DNA of 64,000 nt from Herpomyces periplanetae (Eukaryota > Ascomycota > Laboulbeniomycetes > Herpomycetales > Herpomycetaceae), in the NCBI GenBank assembly GCA_009733715.1, contig WMKJ01000042.1, forward strand, positions 39,829 through 103,828. Reading direction: 5' to 3'. Under the pieces are notes generated by a model. It had not been told where the DNA came from. It made no database searches and saw nothing but the letters and a program-made list of their open reading frames with translations. Below are positions 55,428 to 64,000 of this stretch, piece after piece. Position numbers and translations under genes: made by a program. Position 1 is the first letter of the stretch. Every line of letters starts with the position of its first letter.

Positions 55428-57054
55428 GGTTCCAAATTCGATGAAGAAAAGTAGGATACGATTGTATAGCCTAAGTCCGTTTGTTATGGAAAGGTTTAGT
55501 AGAATAATAACTGCTTTAAGGAAGCGTTTGTAAATCGTGGTCCTTATGTTAGTACCCGTCTGCGTAACCTGTACTGAGGTGGACAACACAAGTCTAAATG
55601 ATCAGTGAATGAGTGAATAAATGGTTAAAACACGAAGAGTAAACCGCCAACGCTAGCATTAGCTTCCAAACTTATTATAAATAAGGCAAGTGAACGCAGC
55701 GCAGAAAATTTACACGTTGCCCACTTTATAAAGGTAATTGTGTGTAAGTGCAAGTAACTCGTTAGCTGGTTGCACAAAATGTAAGAGTAAATCTTTTCTT
55801 CGACGCTTAACCGACTGTGTCCCTGTTATATATACAAGGAAAAGTCCATGATATTTGTGTAACTTGCTGGGATAATAAGAAAGAGAACGGGCACGCATAT
55901 AAAATTGGTTCAATCTAAGCTTAGGTCTTGATAAGACTTCACCTGTGGTGATTGTTCGGAATCCGACTCTTGAATCCCCAGTATTGGCCATAGCATAAAT
56001 TAACAAAGTTTTAAATCGTTCGTTGATTACGGGCTTATTGAATCCCTGTGTACAATGAAACGATCTATTCTTATTGTTTAACGTAAAGAATACACATATT
56101 CATATGCGAGATTATTCGATTTAACCTATAGGTGTATGCCAGGGGTAAATTGTGAAACGTGGGCTAACCGTTTGATGTTATTGAACTAAACAAATGATGA
56201 AACACTTAACATTCCCTTGCATATGGGCTAACTACATCGGGATCGTAGTTTGACCCCCTGGAGTATTCCTTCTAGTAATTTTTTTCCTTGCTCATTCCAC
56301 ACATCTCGGAGAATCCGTATCTTCCGAAAAACTCAAAACTACGCAGTGTCTCTACTCGTATTCTCACACAAATCCGCTGCCGGGCAAACTTGTACGAAAG
56401 CATAGTATCGTCGGTTAACCTACCCCAATCTTGTACTTCCGTTCGTATTAACTTAGTCCATAACATAATATTCGGGCATACTTACCCTTCTCTTTTAACC
56501 CGGACAATTTAGTTATAACGTTGACTCTTGGAAACATCTCCTGTCAGTGTTCACTCATTAACGTTAAGGAACCGCAAACTTTGTTTATACCATGACCCAT
56601 ATTTTAACAAAGCAACGAGCATTAATCACATACAATATTCATTATCTTTCTTACCCTTGGGGTAGCTTTATCCTTCGTTAAAATGATCAGTAATTCTATG
56701 TGATAGTGTGAGATTTACGTAGTTAGCGGTCCAAAAGACTTTTTATTGGTAATTAATTTATAGAGTGTAGATAAGGTTAATGAAACACATGTTAACTTTT
56801 CCTTGAAGAAACGAATGATTAATTTTGGTAAAGTGAAAACAAGCATTGTCAGTTTCTAGAGAACAAAAAGTAAGTTCATGTTAACGACAGTTGCAAAAAG
56901 AATGGAGCGTGAATGGTCGAGGAAGACATAGCAAAATTATGTCCCGTAATAAGCAATATATTATCAACGTGTATGAAAGTGAAACAGTTGTCGTGTGTAT
57001 TGTATACATGGTGAATGGATTCAGGTTAGGGTTATGGTCAAAGTTTTGATCAAT
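55428..57054. other. Intergenic region, about 1.6 kb, no recognised gene
   Basis: Promoter side of the LPMO-like gene and 3' flank of the FGGY kinase gene. The largest frame (55710-56006, minus, 98 codons) is basic and aromatic-rich without family resemblance. No RNA gene, repeat or CACGTG box noticed. Confidence 0.45.
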
Positions 57055-59053
57055 TTATACACGGTTTAATGCTTCATCCATTTTACCTCGCCATGAAATT
57101 TGATCATGACACATACTCTCAAAGATTTCATACTTAGTATCAAGAAATAGCAATTCCGCCTCATTAGCGGTCGGTTGAACAGTATGGCCAGTCTTGGTCA
57201 AACGTTGCATTATATTCCATAGATTTGTTTCAAGTAGTCCGGACGAACTACCGAGGGAGTCAGGAGATGTTGCGGCGGCTCGCGCACCCAGCATTGCGGC
57301 ACCAATTACTACGGAAGCTTTAACGTAATAAGGAATCACAACAGGCATACAACAAACGGATGCAATGAGGTTAATCAAAGTTTTATTCATGGCAAGCGAA
57401 CCAGACATGAATATAGTATTAATCTGATGCCCACGCTGGTTCATACGACTAATAATTTGTCGAGTTTGAAAGGCAATAGCTTCCATTGCAGCTAGGTAAA
57501 TTAAAGCCATGTTATTTTCACTGACGTCTGGGGTTATTCCACAAATCATTCCACTCATTCGAGAGTCAGATAACGGAGACCGGTTGGCAAATACATCGGG
57601 ATACACGAATAAATCACGAGTTAGTACGGCCAAAAAGTTTCCTCTTTTCCCGCTTGCTTTATGCTCGTGTAACATAATATCGAGTTTTTCGTTAAGGTAA
57701 TCGAACACGGATTGGTTATTAGTTTTGACTATAGAATTAACTCGTGTAAATGCTGGATGATTTTCGATAAAAAACCGCAAAAGTTCACCCGTAGCACTTT
57801 GACCACCTTCTGCCATCCAGAAGTCAGGAATGATAATGTCACAATATGGGCCCCAAACACCGGGAACAAAAATTGGTTTGGGTGACATGGCAAGATGGCA
57901 TGTTGAAGTACCAGCAACGGCAGCTAGTCTATAGAATGCGCTCGAAATATCCCTTTGAGAATTTTTTGGTGTATCTTGTAGGTTAGCGCCGACAGTACCA
58001 ATCCAGCCAGCATACGCATCTATCACTCCCGAGCCAACGGGAATCCCAGTGGGAAGACCCATAGATTTAGCAGCTAGTGGACATAGGTAACCGATAAATT
58101 GACCTGCCGTGGTGAGGGTTTGCGTCTAGTTTTGTTGATAAGCTTAATTGTATGGGTAGTGTATAAATGACCTGTTGAAAAGCCTGGGGGAGGAGAATAA
58201 TGAGAAGAGATTGGGGAATTGAGAAAACTTACACTTCCTAACCGTGAAAAAGAGTTTGTGCACAATTCAGACAAATTAATAGCTGATAATAGATCTGATT
58301 GCCATCCGGTTATATTGCCGTTATCATTCTTCGGAATGAAGGCTTGTTTGCAAACAACGCTACAAAATGATCTATTTTCACACCCGTCGGTTGCAAGAAA
58401 GGTTAAGGCGTCCGTGAGATCGAAGAATTTACAATGATTGAATAATTCGGATGGCATGTTGCGCTTCAACCAAAGTATTTTGGGTAGCTCCATTTCAATG
58501 TTCATTTTTCCACCTACGTAACGAAGAGCTTCATGATGGGTGGAATTGATAATGTCTGTTTCTTCAGAGGCTCGATGATCTAGCCATAGTATTACATTAC
58601 GTACATTATCCGATGCGTCAGTAAACTTTGGAGGAGTAACACATACTGGTTGACTATTTTGTGTATCAAAAACTGCCAAGGAGCATGTAGCATCAAATCC
58701 GATTCCGGAGATTTTGTCTGGATCAACAGGTTGATTGTATTCACTTGAGCCTGTGCCCTGAATGGCGTTAGCAACACATTGGCATACGCTTTTCCAGATG
58801 TCCTGAGTAGATTGCTCCTATACAAAATGTACATTAGGATTGTTAAGTGTAGGTTACGAATCAAACATATTTCAAGTGTATTACGAGGGTTTATAAAAAT
58901 GAGTCAACGAACGTAGTGAATGGTTGAAGATTTCCACGTTTTAATTGAACTTTCAGCCAAGCTCACTATCTCGCCACTGTCGGCCAGTATACAGGCTCTT
59001 GCGCTGCTTGTTCCGACGTCTATGCCAATGTAATACGTCTGAGGCGAAGACAT
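57055..59053 (-). CDS. FGGY-family carbohydrate kinase (D-ribulokinase-like, YDR109C type)
   Basis: ATP-dependent sugar kinase of the FGGY branch closest to eukaryotic FGGY/YDR109C, which phosphorylates ribulose-type sugars, possibly as metabolite repair. Three exons (58913-59053, 58233-58817, 57055-58125) give 598 residues. The first phosphate-binding loop is at the N-terminus: YYIGIDVGTSSARACIL. Then follow KISGIGFDATCSLAVFD, VILWLDHRA, GGKMNIEMELPKILWLKRN and CKFFDLTDALTFLATD. Later parts are IPVGSGVIDAYAGWIGTVGA, GVWGPYCDIIIPDFWMAEGG and the FGGY-type C-terminal signature IFMSGSLAMNKTLINLI (about 480). Intron 1 has a weak donor (GTTCGT). The second join used is 58233 to 58125, restoring TTAGQFIGYLCPLAAKS. 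Substrate is inferred from family only. Confidence 0.92.
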
Positions 59054-62000
59054 TAAGGACTAGGTCAATTTATACATACAACTTGAGTAGTGGGACTAGT
59101 AGTACTTTTATGGAGAAGTGAATGAATAAATGAGTGTGGAAATTTTAAAGGTAGCTAGCGTAGGAATGGATATAAATGATTGGGTTTGGTTAATCACGGA
59201 TAAGAGAGGTAAACATGAGTAAAGATGTTTTTATTGTTTACTGAAATGATGTGCGAGAAACTGTAGTACGGGAAGCTACGAGAGGAATCAAGTTGTACGG
59301 ATTGGTTTGACTTGGTTTGTTGCAATCAACGATTAACGATGGATAGCGTCACGAGCCCTGTGACGAGAACGCAGATCTAGCCCAGCGAAACAGTGATAAT
59401 ATAGTAAAATAATACACGGACACATTCGCAAGTGTTTATAAAGCCGTATGACAAAGTAGGGAATTAATATTTGGAGAAAGAGTGACATATTAATGAGTAT
59501 GAATTGTAAAGATGAGACAAGCGAATGAAGGATATTCAAGAGCATGGGTGTGGGCAAATTTTAAATGCTTGTTTGGAGGGTACATGTCTATAGGGAGGAA
59601 TGGATAGTGAACGGGGGGGAAGGGAAAGTTTGACGAATGCAAAAAAGGCTTCGTAGTGTAACTAAGTTTTGGCTTCGTTAAGTGATATAAAGAGGAAAGG
59701 AAGGGAGAGATAAATGGAGATAACGAGTTTTTCGAAAAATGGTGTACGTAAACAAGTATGCTACACGAATGGGGTTGTTGCACACTAAGTTAACAAGGGG
59801 GGAGAAGAGCGAGAAAGGATAAGTGGTTGAGTATAAACTCCTGATAAGTATACGTGCGCATAGTTAACACATAGTTTACGAAGAAAAGTAAAAGAAATGG
59901 ACACTATACAGAGCGGTGTGGCATACACGAGCGGTGATTAAGATTGATTGGCTCATTCAGGCAGGTAGTGTAAGGTGACTTTTTAGACAAGTAACAGAAA
60001 TGGTGAAGTGTTTCAAGGGGATGCAGTGTGAAAGTTCAAAAAAGCAAAACAATGATAGAAGCAGAGGCAGAGGTGCAAGTAGGTGGATTATTATGTTGGA
60101 ATGCGAGGGAGCGAAGAATGGCCAGGCAGTTAACACGATTTGTGAGAGATGGGAAGAATTTCCCGGAAAAGGAGAGAGACAGGTTCACCGTGCGAATAAA
60201 AGTATATAAACGTTACGCTAAGAGTGATAACCTGGAAAAATAGATTAATACATAGTTCTAAAGAAAAATACGTTTTAAGAAAAACAAGGAAAGGTAAGAT
60301 TATGACAGTTTATATGAGAGTAAAGAGGTGTAGGGAAAAGGTAAGAGTTGATAGATTAACTGATGATAAGAGAATAGAAAGGGGATAAGTGAATGAACTG
60401 GGTTGGTCAAGTTGGATAAAAGAAAGGATTGATTGAATAAAGCTAGCATGGAGATTATAGGGTGGGGGGATAGCTGTAACGAGAAAACGAAAGGAGATTG
60501 AGAAAGTCAAGTAATGTAAAATGACAGCTAGCAAGATGAAAGTGACGTATAACGCAACAAAATTAAGGAATAGCAATATTAGAGCAAGTTGAGTAGCAGG
60601 AGAAAAGTGGTAAAATAAATTTCACGTAAAGGTAGTAATAATGAGTGTAGGTCGTTAAAAGGCTAAACCGAAGGAGAGCAGACACATTGTTTGGAAGAGA
60701 GTTTCCCCATAGGTTAGAAAGTGAAGGGCACATATGTTAGAGAGAGCAAAATTAGTTGGGTTTGGAAAAAGGAGGGGAAGCAGTGGAGGAGTCCATTCCA
60801 AAGGACAATTGTACGTTGAAACAAAGTAACGATGAGAGAAAATATGGTAAGAACAGAGTAAGTGGATGAGATTACAATAGTGAAGGTGAAGGGTGAGAAG
60901 AAGTGGATCTAAAAGAGCGACAAATCGGGCATAATTAAGTACAAATTGACGCATGCACGTAGGTACGATATACACGAGGCGATATAAGCGAGGAAAAGTC
61001 GTAGGTGAGACTTTTAGGCGTAAATTATGGAACAATTGTGCGACGGATTGCTGCACTGACGAACATGAACAACACTGAGACTTGGACGGATGGGGAGGGG
61101 TTTGATTAAAGTAGTGGGAGTTGTGAGTGTGTAAGAATGAAGTACAGGAGAATGGCAGCAATATAAGAAGTATGAAAGGGAGAATCTAGCAGAAGTGGAT
61201 GACGACCAGACAAGCTAAGGAGAAGCGTAGAATGAGCTTACGAAACGCAGGAGCAAGTAGGATTAAACCAAAGGAAATGGATGATTGGGGAATATTACAG
61301 CAATGTCTCAAGGCAAGGAGAAGGGAGAAGGAGGGGGGAGATAAGGGAAATAGCCGGGTGCAATGCAGGAGAACACCAGGGAAGTAAAAAGTCGAAGAAA
61401 AGAAGGGGCAAAAAAAGCTACGAAAACTTCGAACTATTGCATTCAACGCAAACCAAATGAACAGCTAAAAAAAGTGAAAAACGAAGAGGGAAGAGAGGAA
61501 AGTACTACGATCGTGACTTCCTCGTAATTCTGGTACCTGCAGCTCAGCCCTGTGTAGCATCTCAACAAAATAGCCTTACATCGAGATTTCCCGAATAGGA
61601 AATACACTCTCGCGCTCTTTCCATGTTCCCTGCCCTACCTAGTTTGGGATAGTCTTCCAACTTGTTTCTTATGCACTTTTATTCCCTTGTCTCTTCAACC
61701 TTACTTCGCCGCTCTTTTTTTCTACCCATCAGTATTATCATCACCACGACTACCTCCACTGATTATACCAGGATATTCTCCTCTTGACCAATAACTGACG
61801 TCATTTAGATTCTCTTCTCCCTTGTCCATTCAAATGGTTTCTATGGTCAGTCACTGTCAATCCATTCTTTTTCTAATGTCCTCTCTTCTACTTATTACAG
61901 TCGTTTTCCCGCATTTTTTTTCTCTGATCTCACTTCAATAGCCTGGTTCGTGCCCATATCTTTCCCGCTTAATCATAAGCGCATCTTTTCCCCTCTCATT

Positions 62001-62249
62001 TAATCCGAAAGTCTTTACGCAACTCTTCTCTTTGCCTTTATCATTCTCTTCTCTATCATTTAGTTGTTCCCAACTACGCACCTTTGCCCCTTCACTTTCC
62101 GTTCATCAAGATATCCGCGGTTTAGCTTCCACTTTCTCCGTCAAAATTCTTTTACTATTCCTATTCTTCCCCTCCATCTTTCTCCTCTCTCACGTCTCCT
62201 CTCTCCCCACTTGATATATTTAGTTACCGCTTTCATCGTTCCGGCAAAA
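59054..62249. other. 3.2 kb gene-free region with a strand-composition switch near 61.49 kb
   Basis: From about 59,100 to 61,490 the plus strand is strikingly A/G-rich. From about 61,500 to 62,249 it is strikingly C/T-rich, leading to the proline-rich gene's ATG. The switch is sharp and looks like a divergent promoter with pyrimidine-rich leaders on both sides. The minus-strand open frames within it (59490-59783, 60655-61161, 61186-61446) have the Ser/Phe/Leu/Pro/His composition expected of random CT-rich sequence, and I do not call them genes. A long minus-strand leader for the FGGY kinase or an independent non-coding transcript is possible. Confidence 0.5.
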
Positions 62250-63377
62250 ATGCCTAATTCAATATCATCTTTACCTTTACCACCACCTCCACCACCTCCC
62301 CCTCCACCACCGCACAATCATTCACATATAATTCGAACCAATCCTCTACGACTTAATCCTACTGACAATTTTATTCAAACTCACGAAGACGTTGCAACTT
62401 CCACTTACCAACCTTCCCCTTCAACTATTCCACAATCTCATTCACTTCGTCGTGAAGCACCACCTCTGCCCCCATTACCTTTACCTTCACCTTCTTCATC
62501 TCTATCCCCATCACTTTCTCCTTCATTGCCTCCCATACCACCACCACCTCCACCACCACCACACACCATGCCTTACTATTATGATGACACCCCCAATTCT
62601 CGCCGAGTTCACCGCCATCGCTCTAGGAAGTATCGTCCAACTCACAAAGCTCAATTCATCTCGGGGAAACTTGAAAAAGTCCCTGCTATAGCCAAGCGTT
62701 TATTTCGCGCTGCTCGAAGTTTGTCCCATGATCGAGATAACTCAATATCCTCTTCCCGTGCTCATCCTTCCTTTCCTTCTGTTTCGTCAACCGCTCCAGA
62801 CTTGGATAAATCTCTTCCCCAAATTTTTGCCTTACCTCCCCTGATGTTGCATCCGTCAAATTCTTCGTCTCATCTATCCATTTCCTCACAGTACCAGCTG
62901 GACTCCTCGTCTTCATCTACCACTTCATCTTCCTCGTCAATCAATCAACATCCCACTACCAATTTGTCCAGTTCTGCGTCCACCTTTAACTACACATGCA
63001 CTACTACTTCCCGACTGAGACCAGACACTACCGATCTATTTAGTGACTTAGCCAGACGATCCCCCGCTCTTCCGTCAAATGCCAATTTGGCCATGCTTGA
63101 ATCTCATTTACACGATCTCGAGTCTCGTCGTGAGGCTATTCATCGCAAAAGGCGCGAAATCGATTCACTTCAACCTAACAACCCTCTTGTCACTGACCTC
63201 AAAACAATGCGTTCACTAACTGCCTTGTCAAAACAGTTGCATGCTGAACTTGATGAAATCAGAAACGAAGAGCACAAAATCGGTCTTCGAATGCATCGTG
63301 CTTGGCGACGTCTTGAACAAGAGGAACTCGGCTGGGAGTGCGGCTTTTGGGTTAAACAGTGCATGGCAAAGCAGTAA
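62250..63377 (+). CDS. Proline-rich protein with C-terminal coiled coil
   Basis: 375 residues from the ATG at 62250. The frame is open further upstream, but that part is CT-rich leader and I leave it out. Two polyproline tracts (about residues 10-21 and 103-115) and a Ser-rich middle are probably disordered and may bind profilin, SH3 or WW domains. A short basic segment, RRVHRHRSRKYRPTHKAQF, leads to KVPAIAKRLFRAARSLS. The last 100 residues form a charged helix pair: LESHLHDLESRREAIHRKRR then NNPLVTDLKTMRSL, IRNEEHKIGLRMHRAWRRLE and ECGFWVKQC. I recognise this ending from uncharacterised filamentous-fungal proteins (EEHxIGLRLHRAWKRR-type) but know no function. Confidence 0.75.
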   Translation: MPNSISSLPLPPPPPPPPPPPHNHSHIIRTNPLRLNPTDNFIQTHEDVATSTYQPSPSTIPQSHSLRREAPPLPPLPLPSPSSSLSPSLSPSLPPIPPPPPPPPHTMPYYYDDTPNSRRVHRHRSRKYRPTHKAQFISGKLEKVPAIAKRLFRAARSLSHDRDNSISSSRAHPSFPSVSSTAPDLDKSLPQIFALPPLMLHPSNSSSHLSISSQYQLDSSSSSTTSSSSSINQHPTTNLSSSASTFNYTCTTTSRLRPDTTDLFSDLARRSPALPSNANLAMLESHLHDLESRREAIHRKRREIDSLQPNNPLVTDLKTMRSLTALSKQLHAELDEIRNEEHKIGLRMHRAWRRLEQEELGWECGFWVKQCMAKQ

Positions 63378-64000
63378 ATCTGCTCTTTTGTCCAGTACCC
63401 CTTCACGTCACTCTTCTTCTATTATCATGAATGCTTTCATGCCCACATTCCGAGCCGTTGGGACGATCTTAAATTTAATACCTTCATTGTCTTTCTCATA
63501 AATCTTCAAGTTGACCTTTGAAGTAATGTATACACCATCATCGCCCTGTCGTGATCCACTAGTTTTACCGGGTCACCCCCCTGAGCCTACGTTGTACAGC
63601 TATACACACATAGTAGCTTGATCAATCATATACTGAATTTTTTCTTCCCATTCACTCTCCCGCGAGTGTAAAACAATCATGAACCAGTCTACCGCGTAAA
63701 TGAATTCCCGCAAAACTACATGAACATAAGAATCACCCCGCCCAGCCCCGCAATCAAGACAACTATGTCCAGGCAGTAGTAACCCCTTCCCATTATCACC
63801 CCCCTCTCAGTTCGGTGCCGAAACGGCTCAGCTTAGCGCGTTTGCGAAAAAATATTACATTTGAAGCCAAAGTTTTATTCAGAGGTATCCAAATCGCCCC
63901 ACCCGTCCCGCAGAACCTGGCCAATTTTTATAATTTCAAGATTATCTACGATTCAATCACAGCGTGCTAACCCCGTGGATTTGACCCATTTCCGCCGTAA
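63378..64000. other. 3' flank of the proline-rich gene; nothing further recognised
   Basis: About 620 bases to the window edge. The plus strand from about 63,845 to 63,966 has an open stretch (TFEAKVLFRGIQIAPPVPQN) that could be an exon of a gene continuing past the window, with a GTGCTAAC just after it, but no start or family supports this. Confidence 0.35.

Noticed and set aside
55710-56006. Minus-strand frame of 98 codons upstream of the LPMO-like gene
   Set aside because: Basic, aromatic-rich sequence without domain or family pattern; likely chance.
60655-61161. Minus-strand frame of 168 codons, Leu/His/Ser/Pro-rich
   Set aside because: Composition matches the CT-rich strand bias of the whole region; no motif, no clear start context, and neighbouring frames look the same.
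62064-62249. Upstream extension of the proline-rich protein
   Set aside because: Open but CT-rich leader-like; the ATG at 62250 immediately precedes the first protein-like segment, so the shorter start is preferred.
63845-63966. Possible exon at the window edge (TFEAKVLFRGIQ)
   Set aside because: No start codon, acceptor or family can be tied to it within the window.

Overview
This is a stretch of nuclear DNA from a fungus. The genes are intron-rich: most introns are short (roughly 50-150 bases), with GT..AG ends and a CTAAC- or TTAAC-like branch site near the 3' end. Several proteins belong to fungal families: Vnx1-like antiporter, Dal5/Tna1-type permease, Sip5, Tyr1, Vam7, fungal rhodopsin-domain protein and fungal MARVEL protein. 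By eye the base composition is moderately AT-rich (about 40% G+C). The mix of families, including a long coiled-coil protein I associate with filamentous ascomycetes, suggests an ascomycete, perhaps an early-diverging one. That placement is inference and the species is not identified.

Layout. 0-5.6 kb: an anion:cation-symporter-type MFS permease (3' end outside the window) and a five-exon VNX1-like vacuolar cation/H+ antiporter, both minus strand. 6.9-13 kb: a compact housekeeping cluster of RPT6 (proteasome ATPase), AAR2 (U5 snRNP assembly), RPS14/uS11 and TYR1 (prephenate dehydrogenase). 13.2-16.1 kb: a 935-residue coiled-coil protein. 16.1-22.3 kb: a long gene-poor stretch with a 42-base perfect palindrome. 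22.3-30.1 kb: a Sip5-family RING-like protein and a 1,396-residue Ser/Pro-rich intronless protein. 31.4-38.1 kb: ARP5, an EB1 microtubule plus-end protein and VAM7. 38.4-44.8 kb: phenylalanyl-tRNA synthetase beta (nine exons) and the PP2A scaffold subunit, divergently arranged. 46.4-51.9 kb: three membrane or membrane-anchored proteins (MARVEL, rhodopsin-domain, inositol-polyphosphate 5-phosphatase). 52.3-59.1 kb, minus strand: a haspin kinase with an in-frame stop, a secreted LPMO-like protein and an FGGY sugar kinase. 62.2-63.4 kb: a proline-rich protein with a conserved-looking C-terminal coiled coil.

The genes do not form an operon or a biosynthetic cluster. They are an ordinary mix of housekeeping functions: protein turnover, translation, splicing, aromatic amino-acid synthesis, chromatin, cytoskeleton, vacuole fusion and ion balance, and lipid signalling. 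Exon joins were derived by hand from splice motifs, reading-frame continuity and family knowledge. For every multi-exon gene that ends inside the window, the summed exon lengths are a multiple of three.

I found no clear new biological system. The observations most worth a second look are: (1) the in-frame stop in an otherwise intact haspin gene, lying in a potential 87-base in-frame intron; (2) the EB1 gene, where retention of the last intron would swap the acidic tail for a basic one; (3) the 42-base palindrome at a strand-composition switch; (4) a GC-AG intron in the PP2A scaffold gene; (5) two large gene-free regions whose purine/pyrimidine asymmetry suggests unannotated minus-strand transcripts.
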